Assembly: GCA_900466575.1 (NCBI GenBank)
Contig: UBMP01000007.1
Location: 62,001 to 126,000, forward strand
Reading direction: 5' to 3'
From: Hyphomicrobiales bacterium
GTDB taxonomy: Bacteria; Pseudomonadota; Alphaproteobacteria; Rhizobiales; Rhizobiaceae
Length of the DNA: 64,000 nt
The notes under the pieces were generated by a model, which saw only the letters and a list, made by a program, of their open reading frames with translations, made no database searches and was not told the origin of the DNA. Positions 43,912-52,733 of this stretch are shown piece after piece (within the stretch, counting starts at the first letter, position 1; every line of letters starts with the position of its first letter). Made by a program: the position numbers and the translations under genes.

Positions 43912-44258
43912 CACTTGGCTTCCTTCGGATAGGGGATCACGACCAGCATGGAACAGACGTGGTTCGAGCGGTTCTCGATCTTGCGCAGCTCGCCGGGTGC
44001 AATCGTGCAACTGTCGAATTTGCCGAGCACTGTCTCCGTCCCATCGACGATCACCGTCATCTCGCCTTCCAGTACGACATAGACCTTCTCGAAGGGTGTG
44101 CTGTCCGGACCCGCGCCGCCGCCGGGCAGGAATTGGCTGAGCCCGACCCATTGATTGGTCGGCCCACCCTCTTCGAAGCCCTGCAGACGGAGACCGACGA
44201 CATCCCAGTGATTGGGCGCCTGATAGGGTCTCGCGTCCTCGAACCGTTTCAGATGCAT
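43911..44258 (-). CDS. Cupin-domain protein
   Basis: A 115-residue single cupin barrel (STPFEKVYVVLEGEMTVIVDG, then KFDSCTIAPGELRKIENRSNH). The first cupin motif has Glu but lacks the usual paired histidines, so metal binding is doubtful. It sits between the cyclase and SDR genes, with GGGAGG before the ATG. It could be a small isomerase, a lyase or an accessory binding protein; the function is not assignable. Confidence 0.82.
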   Translation of the reverse strand: MHLKRFEDARPYQAPNHWDVVGLRLQGFEEGGPTNQWVGLSQFLPGGGAGPDSTPFEKVYVVLEGEMTVIVDGTETVLGKFDSCTIAPGELRKIENRSNHVCSMLVVIPYPKEAK

Positions 44259-44284
44259 GACATGCCTCCCGTCGCTCGCTTGCT

Positions 44285-45121
44285 TCAGAACGCCTTGCCG
44301 GCTTCGATGCGATAGTTCTGTCCCTTGTCGATCATGGCGACGAGGCGGATGATGCAGCCGTCGCCGCGATCCCAGTTCCAGGGGAAGAATGCGAAGGTGC
44401 AGCGCTTGCCGGTGACGGCATCAAGGTCGCCGCCGACATTTTCGATGCCGAGAATGCCGTTCTTGAAGAGGATGTTGTGCACCGGCTCCCATTCCGGGAA
44501 ATCGTCCTTCCAGTCGCGACCGCCGGACCATTCCTTGTATTCCTCGGCGAGATGCGGCAGCAGCGGGCCGTTGCGCTGCGGGCCAATGGCGGTGGCGAGC
44601 GGATGATCGTTTGCCTGCGTATCGTGGCCGACGACCTTGACGCCCTTCTCGACCATCCATTCGCCGGCGGACGGCACGAAGCCGGGGCAATAGGCGAAAT
44701 AATCGCCGTCTTCATACTGCTTGTGCCAGCCGGTATTGATGATCAGGACATCGCCCTTGCGGATCGCATGGCCGCAGGCCTTTTCCAGATCCTCCCCGGT
44801 GATCGGTTCCCACTTCTTCTTGGGCAGGCTGACAACGATGCCGGAGCCGAAGAAATGCGGCAGCGGCACCTCGTCGATGAAGGGCGTGCCCTGCACGACA
44901 TGCGCCGGCGCGTCGATATGGGTGGTCGCATGCATTGTGGTGGTGATGCGCTGCGAGAGCACGCCGGACTTGGCCATGTAGTGAATACGCTCGATATGGA
45001 CATCCTGGAAATAGGGCCAGTTGGGATGCTGGAAGCCGAAGCGATGGCTGAGATTGTAGAATTCCAGCCCCATCGAGTTTTCAGTGTTGGATTCGAATTC
45101 GATCCCGCGGATTTTCACCAT
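44285..45121 (-). CDS. Cyclase-family metal hydrolase (kynurenine formamidase/isatin hydrolase fold)
   Basis: A 278-residue protein of the cyclase family that includes bacterial kynurenine formamidase and isatin hydrolase. The metal-binding motif HxGTHxDxPxH is present with an Ala for Gly as MHATTHIDAPAH. The family hydrolyses amides or lactams. The start at 45121 follows GGGAGGAGTGCGTC. It is the first gene of the operon, directly behind the candidate IclR operators, so it probably acts on the imported substrate first. Confidence 0.88.
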   Translation of the reverse strand: MVKIRGIEFESNTENSMGLEFYNLSHRFGFQHPNWPYFQDVHIERIHYMAKSGVLSQRITTTMHATTHIDAPAHVVQGTPFIDEVPLPHFFGSGIVVSLPKKKWEPITGEDLEKACGHAIRKGDVLIINTGWHKQYEDGDYFAYCPGFVPSAGEWMVEKGVKVVGHDTQANDHPLATAIGPQRNGPLLPHLAEEYKEWSGGRDWKDDFPEWEPVHNILFKNGILGIENVGGDLDAVTGKRCTFAFFPWNWDRGDGCIIRLVAMIDKGQNYRIEAGKAF

Positions 45122-45205
45122 GACGCACTCCTCCCGTGGCCCGAACCGCCTCCGGTCCGTGCTCATAAGATTTCAGATTTCCTCTTGGATGTTCCTCCCA
45201 TCCAT

Positions 45206-45282
45206 ACCGCATTATGATGCATGCGCACCGTATTGTGGTCAACAACTTTTTGCGATACGGTTCAATCGTACCGCATTGTGGG
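45206..45282. promoter_or_regulatory. Candidate IclR operator cluster
   Basis: Three direct repeats fill the divergent gap: ACCGCATTATG (45206-45216), ACCGTATTGTGG (45227-45238) and ACCGCATTGTGG (45271-45282). A dyad TGCGATACG-N7-CGTACCGCA (45252-45260 and 45268-45276, one mismatch) overlaps the last repeat. They lie between the cyclase operon and the IclR gene. Confidence 0.6.
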
Positions 45283-45317
45283 ATATAGAAGTCAGATGAG
45301 ATTCGGGTGGGAGCAGC

Positions 45318-46082
45318 ATGGCTGACATCGACAAAGACGACGCAGGCCTTGCGCGCAACGGCATTCAGGTGATTTCGCGCGCGGCCGCCGTGCTGCGGGC
45401 ATTGCGCGAGGATCCGAACGGCCTGTCGCTAGGGCAGATCGCCGAGCGGGTGGGGCTCGCCCGCTCCACGGTACAACGCATCGTGGCGGCGCTTCAGGAG
45501 GAGAGGCTGGTTTTCGCGACGGGAAGCGGAGGCATCCGGTTGGGTCCGGAAGTCACGGCCCTTGCGGAAGCAGCCAAGTTCAACGTTGTCGATCTTTGCC
45601 GCCCGCTGCTCAACGAGATTGCCCAGCAGACCGGGGAGACGGCCGATTTGTCGGTCCTGCGCGGCCACCAGATGATCTTTCTGGATCAGGTCCCGGGAAC
45701 GCACCGGTTGCGGGCAGTCTCAGCAGTCGGTGATGTCTTTCCGCTGACGGATACGGCCAATGGCCGCGCCGTGCTCGCCGAGATGCCGCCGGAAACGGCC
45801 GAACGTCTGGTTCTTGAGGAGTTTCGCAAGCGTGGCCTGGCAGAGCCATGGACGCGCTTTGCGCCGATTCTCGACGACGTACGCCGGACCGGCATCGCCT
45901 ATGACCTTGATGAACATACGGTCGGCATCTCCGCAGCCGGGATCGCTTTCAGTGACTGGAAAGGCGCGCTCCACGCCGTTTCCATCCCTGTCCCCTCCTC
46001 CCGGTTCGAGAGCCAGAAGCCCGCCGTCGTTCAAGCGCTCCTGCGTGTCAAGGCTGACGTCAGGCGACTTTTCGGCGGGTAA
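45318..46082 (+). CDS. IclR-family regulator
   Basis: A 254-residue IclR-type regulator with an N-terminal winged helix (LSLGQIAERVGLARSTVQRIVAALQEERLV) and a C-terminal effector domain (DLSVLRGHQMIFLDQVPG; TGIAYDLDEHTVGISAAG). It is divergent from the ten-gene operon starting at 45121 and is probably its regulator. The ATG at 45318 follows GGTGGGAG. The 184-nt gap to the TPR gene shows no gene. Confidence 0.92.
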   Translation: MADIDKDDAGLARNGIQVISRAAAVLRALREDPNGLSLGQIAERVGLARSTVQRIVAALQEERLVFATGSGGIRLGPEVTALAEAAKFNVVDLCRPLLNEIAQQTGETADLSVLRGHQMIFLDQVPGTHRLRAVSAVGDVFPLTDTANGRAVLAEMPPETAERLVLEEFRKRGLAEPWTRFAPILDDVRRTGIAYDLDEHTVGISAAGIAFSDWKGALHAVSIPVPSSRFESQKPAVVQALLRVKADVRRLFGG

Positions 46083-46266
46083 GCGAGGCGCCTTGCGTGG
46101 AACCGCGTTGTTGAAAGCCAGTGCAGCTCTCTGTTTCCACCGTGTAATTCCGTAAAATTGAAATGGGGGTAGCGAAAACTTCTTAAGGTTGTCGTTGCAT
46201 ATTGCGCGTCGCATGATCGGGTCGGTGACTGCCCGTTCCAGTTTCCGCAACCTGCGAGGGGCACCG

Positions 46267-48021
46267 ATGCGCAATACCTTCCGGCATATGAGAGCATTTC
46301 TTCTCGCTCCAGCCTTCGTGCTTCTGGCGGGAATATCGTCGAACGCACAGCAAGTCGACGCTGCGATAACGCCCGTCGAAAATGCCCGCCTGACGCGAGA
46401 GGCAATGAAGCGCGGAGACTTCGTGGCGGCACGCGACATCGTCGCGCGCATGATCTCGCAAGACCCTTCCGTCGTCTGGACCGCCTACCCGACCGAGGCC
46501 TTCATGCTGGCCGTCTCCGATCCAACGGATGCAGACCTTCGCAAGGCGGTTTCGACCTGGGTGGAGAAGAGCCCCATCGATCCGATTCCCTATTATGTTC
46601 GAGCGCAGCTCGGCTATGACTTCGGCTGGTTCCAGCGCGGGCACGACTATGCCAACGAAACGGAGACGGCCCGCCTTCAACAGTTCGCCGACATCATACA
46701 GTCCGCTCAGAAAGATATCGAACAGGCACAGGCGCTGGGGGAGCACGATCCGTACAGCCACCAGCTGCGCATTCGCATTCTAGCGAGCGACGGCTATGGC
46801 GATCAAGTGCAGGCTGCCGTCAATCAGGCCGCATCGCAATATCCTGATTTCGTGCGGCTGCAGGATATCGCCTTGTCCAGCCTTCAGCCAAAATGGGGCG
46901 GAAGCTACGAGGCGATGTATGATTTTGTCGGCAAGGCCACCGCCAACGCGCCGTCGGCCGCACCGATCCGCCTTCTGGAGATCGACCTGTATCGTTTTCT
47001 GCTGACGAATGCCTGGACCGATTGCTGGTATCAGGAGAAGACGCAGGACGGCATCCGCTACTGCGTCCAGACGTTCATGAAGACGCAGGTGAGGGACAAT
47101 CTCGACACCCGCGTGACAGCCACCCTTTCGGCATTCGGCGCGAAGAACGCCTATGGCACCAATGTCGCTGTCGAGGCGCTGTTGTCCGAAATGATCGATA
47201 ATTACGGCGGGGAAGCCTTTGCCGCGCCGCTTTTGGAGGTCGCGGCCACGGCGTACAAGAGCGACACACGTTTGCGCCCGGACAAGCCGGTCGACAACAA
47301 TTACCTGATCGACGCGCTCGTGGCGCGGTCCTGGTATCACCAGGGAGGTTATGAAAACGCCGCGACCAAGTACGAGGATGCGCTGAAGCATCTGACCTCG
47401 GCAGCCTTCCCTGGCGAGGGACAAAGGAACATGGCCGAGGGGGCGCTGCAAGATCGCCTCGCCGAGAGCTATTTCCAGCTCAAGAGGACACCGGACATGC
47501 TGGCCGCCGCGACCAAGGCCGTCGAGCTCAGCGGCAGTGCAGCCAGCGCGCTCTATCTCTGCCACAACGCCTTTCTGCAAAAAGACTACGAGGCTGCGAT
47601 CAGGCTTTGCACGCCCGCGACCACCGATGCCACGAAAGGCATTGCCGCCCGCTATTGGCGTGGCGCCGCCTTCCATGAACTCCACCGCTATGAAGAGGCA
47701 GCGCGGGACATGACGGTTGTCGCCGAATCGACCGATGCCTGGCGCGTCAGCGCGGCCATCGAGTTGTCGATGATCTATTTTGACCGCAAGGACAACAGGG
47801 GCGCTCTCGATGTCCTGAACAAATATCGCTACCTCTACGATTCGAAGATAACGGAAGCGCAGAGCGTGGCCATCGCGTTCAACAATCGCTGCTATGCCTA
47901 TATGGAGTTAGGTGAACTGCAGAAGGCGCTCGACGATTGCAACGCTTCGCTTGCCAACGGCAATATTCCGGATGCGCTGAAGAAGCAGCAGGAGCTGCTC
48001 AAAATGCTGGGCAAGAAGTAG
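46267..48021 (+). CDS. Secreted tetratricopeptide-repeat protein
   Basis: A 584-residue exported protein. A signal peptide (MRAFLLAPAFVLLAGISSNAQQ) precedes a long helical body. TPR-like helices are clearest in the C-terminal half, for example LAESYFQLKRTPDMLAAATKAVELSG and RYWRGAAFHELHRYEEAARDM. The start at 46267 follows GAGGGGCACCG; an in-frame TTG at 46189 is rejected, and an ATG at 46288 is possible. It stands alone between two regulator genes. Such proteins scaffold envelope complexes; no partner is visible. Confidence 0.82.
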   Translation: MRNTFRHMRAFLLAPAFVLLAGISSNAQQVDAAITPVENARLTREAMKRGDFVAARDIVARMISQDPSVVWTAYPTEAFMLAVSDPTDADLRKAVSTWVEKSPIDPIPYYVRAQLGYDFGWFQRGHDYANETETARLQQFADIIQSAQKDIEQAQALGEHDPYSHQLRIRILASDGYGDQVQAAVNQAASQYPDFVRLQDIALSSLQPKWGGSYEAMYDFVGKATANAPSAAPIRLLEIDLYRFLLTNAWTDCWYQEKTQDGIRYCVQTFMKTQVRDNLDTRVTATLSAFGAKNAYGTNVAVEALLSEMIDNYGGEAFAAPLLEVAATAYKSDTRLRPDKPVDNNYLIDALVARSWYHQGGYENAATKYEDALKHLTSAAFPGEGQRNMAEGALQDRLAESYFQLKRTPDMLAAATKAVELSGSAASALYLCHNAFLQKDYEAAIRLCTPATTDATKGIAARYWRGAAFHELHRYEEAARDMTVVAESTDAWRVSAAIELSMIYFDRKDNRGALDVLNKYRYLYDSKITEAQSVAIAFNNRCYAYMELGELQKALDDCNASLANGNIPDALKKQQELLKMLGKK

Positions 48022-48336
48022 GATACCGACACCCTAAGTTAACCGAAGGCGGGGCATGGCCGCCAATGTTGGGTTCCACGCGGAACCGGGGCGGGTCATT
48101 CTGTTTAGCGGGTCGCTGGAGGCACAACCGGGTGGTTTTGGCGCAGAGCGCCAGGCGAAAACGGGAACAATGCCTGGCTGTCGACCTCCGTTAAGGCGAG
48201 GATAGTGGAACATGTTCGATCACCAAATCTGAGGGATCGATAGAACATAATTGACATGGCCGCTCATGTTCGCTTCTATCCCTCTGAACATAAAGGCGAT
48301 TTATGCAGGGCTGCACAGCCAGAGGGTCACGGTTGC
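48022..48336. other. 315-nt gap upstream of the LysR gene
   Basis: No gene is seen. The segment has two similar stretches around CATGGCCGC (48056 and 48256 regions) and, in its last 130 nt, four GAACAT/ATGTTC half-sites described separately. It probably holds the LysR promoter. Confidence 0.5.
48208..48291. promoter_or_regulatory. GAACAT half-site cluster
   Basis: A perfect palindrome GAACATGTTC (48208-48217) is followed by GAACAT (48243-48248), ATGTTC (48266-48271) and GAACAT (48286-48291). The cluster ends 45 nt before the LysR start codon and suggests autoregulation or binding of another factor. Confidence 0.5.
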
Positions 48337-49251
48337 ATGAACACGCTGGGTCTTGATATCCGGATTTTGCGTACGCTCCAGATCGTCGCAGAAACCGGAA
48401 ATGTTACCGAGAGTGCCCGGCGGCTGGGGCGGACACAGCCTGCAATCACGCTGCAGCTACAGAGATTGGACACCATTTGCGGGTTCAATGTCTTCCGCAC
48501 GGAAGGGCGCAAGCTGGTTCTGACGCCAGACGGCGAACTCGTTCTTTATTATGCGAGTTCCATCCTGCGGCTTCATGACGAACTGCTCTCCCGGCTGGAA
48601 TCACCCGATGTCGAGGGGCACGTCGTTCTGGGAACGCCGGACCTCTACGCAGCGTTTATTCTTCCGTCCATCCTGGCGCTCTTCCGCCAGGCGTTCCCGC
48701 GTGTCCAGGTCCAGCTCCAGTGTTCGCTGTCGACGCCGCTGGTCCGGCTCGTTCATCGCGGCGAAGTCGATCTTGCGCTGGTGACGCGGATGAACGACTT
48801 CTCGGGCGGTCAGCTCGTGCGGCAGGAACAGCTGATCTGGATGACCGGCGAAAACTCCACCGCCCACACCGAGACACCGGTGCCGCTGGCACTGCTGCCG
48901 CAAGGCAATATCTACCGCGACCATGCCATCGAATGTCTGGAAAACGCACGCCATGCGTGGCGGATTGCCTGCGTGAGCGAAAGCGTCAGCGGCCTGCAGG
49001 CGGCAGTCTTCTCCGGCATGGCCGTGACGGTTCTCGGCCGCAGCGCGTTGGTCCCGGGCATGCGCGAGATCGTGCACGGACCGGACTTTCCCGAGCTGCC
49101 CAAGGTTGATCTGCTGCTCTACAAGGCGCCGGGCACAAAATCGGCCGCCGCCAATGCGCTGCATGACTATCTCGCGCACTATCTGGCGCTCGATCGCACC
49201 TCCGATCTATCGGGCACCGCGCCTCCGCGCTTTGTTGCGCAGGTGCCCTAA
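48337..49251 (+). CDS. LysR-family regulator
   Basis: A 304-residue LysR-type regulator with the N-terminal helix-turn-helix NVTESARRLGRTQPAITLQLQRLD and a C-terminal effector domain. The start at 48337 (MNTLGLDIR) matches usual LysR N-termini; an ATG at 48256 would add 27 residues through the operator cluster. It lies upstream of the importer-hydroxylase operon on the same strand and is the probable regulator. Confidence 0.9.
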   Translation: MNTLGLDIRILRTLQIVAETGNVTESARRLGRTQPAITLQLQRLDTICGFNVFRTEGRKLVLTPDGELVLYYASSILRLHDELLSRLESPDVEGHVVLGTPDLYAAFILPSILALFRQAFPRVQVQLQCSLSTPLVRLVHRGEVDLALVTRMNDFSGGQLVRQEQLIWMTGENSTAHTETPVPLALLPQGNIYRDHAIECLENARHAWRIACVSESVSGLQAAVFSGMAVTVLGRSALVPGMREIVHGPDFPELPKVDLLLYKAPGTKSAAANALHDYLAHYLALDRTSDLSGTAPPRFVAQVP

Positions 49252-49579
49252 TCGCACCGAAGCCGTGCGCCCTTGTGAACAAGCCGGCAAGCAGAGACGA
49301 CGGTCGCTCCCTACCAATAAAAACTCTAAAATTTTTTCTCGCGTCGCAGGACACGCGCACTGCCCGTCTCGACGGCAGAATGCGCGCTCGGTCGCTGAAT
49401 TCTCCCCTAAAATGACGGCTTTGCGACGAAATTGTGCAGCGCATGATCAATTTTGCAGCGCATTGCAAACCCTTATGAACGAAATAAAAATTTCTGATTT
49501 TGCATTTTCTGGAAATAATAATCTATTCGATTGCAGGGCGAGGGCCCACTTCGTTGTTCAAGCAGGAAAGAGCTGAAGA
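49252..49579. other. 328-nt AT-rich gap before the importer operon
   Basis: No gene is seen. The segment is unusually AT-rich for this region, especially 49470-49540. It contains two TGCAGCGCAT repeats and a TTTGCA-N6-TGCAAA dyad and is the likely promoter of the operon starting at 49580. Confidence 0.6.
49435..49469. promoter_or_regulatory. Candidate LysR binding sites before the importer operon
   Basis: TGCAGCGCAT occurs at 49435-49444 and 49454-49463, 19 nt apart, about two helical turns. The second copy is the centre of a perfect dyad TTTGCA-N6-TGCAAA (49452-49469). They lie 111-145 nt before the start codon. Confidence 0.55.
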
Positions 49580-50887
49580 ATGACCAAAGCAACAAAGCAT
49601 TCGAAGATCAGCAGACGCAATTTTCTGAAGGCAGGCGCGGCGGTGGCGGGTGCGGCAGCCGGCTCCGGCACCATTACCGGGTTTCCCACCATCTGGGCGC
49701 AGGAGATTAAGGATATCGAGCTGAGGCATGTCGGCGTTTCCTACTCGGTGGTCAAGGCCATCGGCGATCAGGCCGCCAAGGACCTTGGATTCAAGGTGAC
49801 GATGCAGAACCTCGATACGTCAGCCGCCATCAATCGCTTCATCACCCAGCCCGACACCGTCGACATCTGCGACCTGGAAGGCTGGCAGGCCAAGCTCGCC
49901 GCCAAGCGCGGCGTCATCCAGGGGATCGAGGCCAAGAAGATCAAGCAGTTCGACAACTTCCTGCCGATCTTCACGAAGGGCGAGCTGAATGGCGTCAAGA
50001 TCGCCAACGAAGGCATCTCGCCCTATGCGGCGCTCTATCTTGAGAAGAAGGACTCCACCGAGCTGCACAAGGGCATGGCGGATTGGCTGACCAACGTGCC
50101 GCAGGTCTACAACGCCGACTCCATCGGCTATCGGCCAGACCTCGTCGACCACCCGGTCACCGAGTGGAAGGACCTCATCGACCCCAAATACAAGGGCAAA
50201 GCGGCCATCCTGGATGTTCCGGCGATCGGCATCATGGACGCCGCGCTCTGCATGGAGAGCGCCGGTCTCATCAAGTATGGCGACAAGGGGAACATGACCC
50301 GCGAGGAGATCGACAAGACGATCGACAAACTCATCGAGCTCAAGCGAGCCGGCCACTTCCGTGCGACCTGGACAACGTTCGACCAGTCCGTGCAGCTCAT
50401 GGCGGCCGGCGAAGTCGTCATCCAGTCCATGTGGTCGCCTGCAGTCGCCGCCGTCCGCGTGAAGCAGATCCCTTGCGTCTATGCGCCCGTCAACAAGAAG
50501 GATGGCAAGGAAGGTTATCGCGGCTGGTGCAACGGCATGGGTCTCATGAAGCACCTGACCGGCAAGAAGCTTGAGGCGGCCTACGAATACATGAACTGGT
50601 ATCTCGAAGGCTGGCAGGGCGCCTTCGTGTCCCGCTACGGCTATTACAGCCCCGTTCCCTCGACCGCCAAGAAGTTCATGACCGCGACCGAATGGGCCTA
50701 CTGGTATGAAGGAAAGCCCGCTCCGGAAGGGATCACCGATCCTTTCGGCGTTCCCATGGAAAAGGCCGGCACTGTACGCGACGGCGGTTCCTTCAGCGAC
50801 CGCGTCACCAATATCTCCTGCTGGAACACCCTAATGGATGAAGCCGCCTACATGAACAAGCGGTGGAATGACTTCAAGGTCGCCTGA
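49580..50887 (+). CDS. PotD-like solute-binding protein with twin-arginine signal
   Basis: A 435-residue extracellular binding protein of the spermidine/putrescine (PotD) class. ISRRNFLKAGAAVAGAAAGSG is a classic twin-arginine signal. The mature part has GFPTIWAQEIKDIELRHVGVSY and the later IQSMWSPAVAAVRV. It is the first gene of the operon. PotD-type proteins bind many ligands besides polyamines; the molybdenum hydroxylase downstream suggests a heterocyclic or aromatic compound. A hairpin separates it from the permeases. Confidence 0.9.
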   Translation: MTKATKHSKISRRNFLKAGAAVAGAAAGSGTITGFPTIWAQEIKDIELRHVGVSYSVVKAIGDQAAKDLGFKVTMQNLDTSAAINRFITQPDTVDICDLEGWQAKLAAKRGVIQGIEAKKIKQFDNFLPIFTKGELNGVKIANEGISPYAALYLEKKDSTELHKGMADWLTNVPQVYNADSIGYRPDLVDHPVTEWKDLIDPKYKGKAAILDVPAIGIMDAALCMESAGLIKYGDKGNMTREEIDKTIDKLIELKRAGHFRATWTTFDQSVQLMAAGEVVIQSMWSPAVAAVRVKQIPCVYAPVNKKDGKEGYRGWCNGMGLMKHLTGKKLEAAYEYMNWYLEGWQGAFVSRYGYYSPVPSTAKKFMTATEWAYWYEGKPAPEGITDPFGVPMEKAGTVRDGGSFSDRVTNISCWNTLMDEAAYMNKRWNDFKVA

Positions 50888-50903
50888 TCAGGTCATGCAT
50901 CGC

Positions 50904-50928
50904 GCCCGGACGGCAGCGCCGCCCGGGC
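50904..50928 (+). terminator. Hairpin between binding-protein and permease genes
   Basis: GCCCGG (50904-50909) pairs with CCGGGC (50923-50928), continuing inward with CGGC/GCCG across one A-C mismatch and a 3-nt loop. No U tract, so it may attenuate or protect the binding-protein message. Confidence 0.5.
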
Positions 50929-50985
50929 TCCCCCACAGTCTTCTTCGTCCTTGACCACCAGTGCCAGAATTCCGGAGACAGGTTC

Positions 50986-51849
50986 ATGAAATTGAGCAGG
51001 AATGCGATCGGTTGGCTCAACACCATCCCACTGCTTGCCGTGCTGATCCCCTTCTTCGTCGTGCCGATCCTCGTCGTCCTGATGGCGAGCTTCATGCAGA
51101 CCGACGGCTTCGGCGGCATGTTCATGGATTTCACGCTCAGCAATTACGCCGGCATTTTCACGTCGTCGCTGACCTACAGCCTCTACTACGAGACGATCAA
51201 GTTCGCGGTTCTCACCCTGATCTTTTCCTCCGTCATCGGTTTCTGGGTCGCCTATTTCCTCGTTTTCCATGTCCGCAACCCGCTGATCGCCATGGGTCTT
51301 TTCCTGGTGTGCACGGTTCCTTTCTGGACCTCCAACATCATCCGGATGATCTCGTGGATACCGCTTCTGGGGAAAGAAGGACTGATCAACCGCGCGCTGC
51401 TGGAGCTTGGGCTGATCAACCATCCGCTCGAATTCCTTCTCTATTCGAGCTTCGCGGTTGTGGTTGCCTACGTTCATCAGCTGACGATCTTCATGATCGT
51501 GCCGATCTTCAACTCCATGGCCAGGATCGACAAGCGGATCATCGAGGCCGCGCTCGATGCCGGCGCCAGCCGTCTGGACATCATGCGCCTGATCATTCTG
51601 CCGATGTCCAAGAGCGGCATCGCGCTCGGAGCCATCTTCGTTGTTTCCATCGTCATGGGTGACTTCTTCGTGGTGAAGGTGATGTCCGGAGGCGGTTCGG
51701 CCTCGGTGGTCGGCGCCTTCTATGAGGATGTTGGCGTGCTGCAATATCCAAACGCCGCGGCCAGCGCGGTCGTGCTGACCGTCCTCGTCATGCTGATGGT
51801 CGCGCTCATACTCAGGATCGTCAATATTCGCCGGGAGATCGCACGATGA
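50986..51849 (+). CDS. PotB-like ABC permease
   Basis: A 287-residue inner-membrane permease with about six segments (TIPLLAVLIPFFVVPILVVLMA at the N-terminus). The cytoplasmic EAA loop reads EAALDAGASRLDIMRLIILP, where the ATPase docks. The gene overlaps the next permease by 4 nt. It forms the channel with the PotC-like protein. Confidence 0.92.
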   Translation: MKLSRNAIGWLNTIPLLAVLIPFFVVPILVVLMASFMQTDGFGGMFMDFTLSNYAGIFTSSLTYSLYYETIKFAVLTLIFSSVIGFWVAYFLVFHVRNPLIAMGLFLVCTVPFWTSNIIRMISWIPLLGKEGLINRALLELGLINHPLEFLLYSSFAVVVAYVHQLTIFMIVPIFNSMARIDKRIIEAALDAGASRLDIMRLIILPMSKSGIALGAIFVVSIVMGDFFVVKVMSGGGSASVVGAFYEDVGVLQYPNAAASAVVLTVLVMLMVALILRIVNIRREIAR

Positions 51850-52733
51850 CGAACGCCCCGTCCGTCCAGACCGTCAACCCTGCCAGGCCGCGCAAGAGGC
51901 GGAGCTCGGGCGACCGCCCCTGGACCTTCTACGTGCTGGCGAGCCTGTTTGCGCTCTACGTTCTGGCGCTCTACGGCCCGATGATCTCGATCTACATCCT
52001 ATCCTTCCAGGATGTCCGTGGCGGCCTTGTCTTCCCGATGCGCGGCTTTTCGTTCTACTGGTTCAACGAGCTGGTCATGCAGACACGGGCGGGCGACGTC
52101 GCCGGCGCATTCAAGCGCTCGATCTGTCTCGCGGCTCTCGTGACCGTCATCACGGTGGTCTTCTCCTTCATGGCCGGCATGGCCTTCCGCCGGCGCTTCC
52201 GCGGCGACACGATCGTCTTCTACATGATGATCGGCAGTCTGGTGGCGCCCGGTCTGGTTCTCGGCATCGGGATCGGCCTTGGCTTCCAGATGCTGGGAAT
52301 TCCCACCAACTGGTACACGTCCGCACTCGGCGCGCAGCTGTCCTGGACGCTGCCCTTCGGGATCCTCGTGATGTTCGCGGTCATGTCCCGCCTGAACGGC
52401 AACTGGGAAGAGGCGGCACGCGATCTTGGCGCGACGCCGGCACAGACGACACGTCTCGTCGTTCTGCCGATCCTGGCGCCCGGCCTGGTCGCGGTGGCTC
52501 TCTTCGGCTTCACGCTGTCTTATGACGAGTTCGCCCGGACGCTGCAGACCGCGGGATCCCAGAACACGTTGCCTCTGGAAATCTGGAGCATGACCCTCAA
52601 CGTGACGTCTCCGGTTCTCTATGCGCTGGGGACCGTCTCCACGATTGTTTCATTCGTCATCATCGGCATCAGTCTCGGCATGATCGTCCTGCTGCAGCGC
52701 CGCATCGCCGCCCGCAAATCTGGAAATCAATAA
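51846..52733 (+). CDS. PotC-like ABC permease
   Basis: A 295-residue permease with a basic N-terminus (PARPRKRRSSGDRP) and about six membrane segments. The EAA loop is EEAARDLGATPAQTTRLVVLP. The stop at 52733 directly abuts the ATPase ATG. Confidence 0.92.
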   Translation: MTNAPSVQTVNPARPRKRRSSGDRPWTFYVLASLFALYVLALYGPMISIYILSFQDVRGGLVFPMRGFSFYWFNELVMQTRAGDVAGAFKRSICLAALVTVITVVFSFMAGMAFRRRFRGDTIVFYMMIGSLVAPGLVLGIGIGLGFQMLGIPTNWYTSALGAQLSWTLPFGILVMFAVMSRLNGNWEEAARDLGATPAQTTRLVVLPILAPGLVAVALFGFTLSYDEFARTLQTAGSQNTLPLEIWSMTLNVTSPVLYALGTVSTIVSFVIIGISLGMIVLLQRRIAARKSGNQ

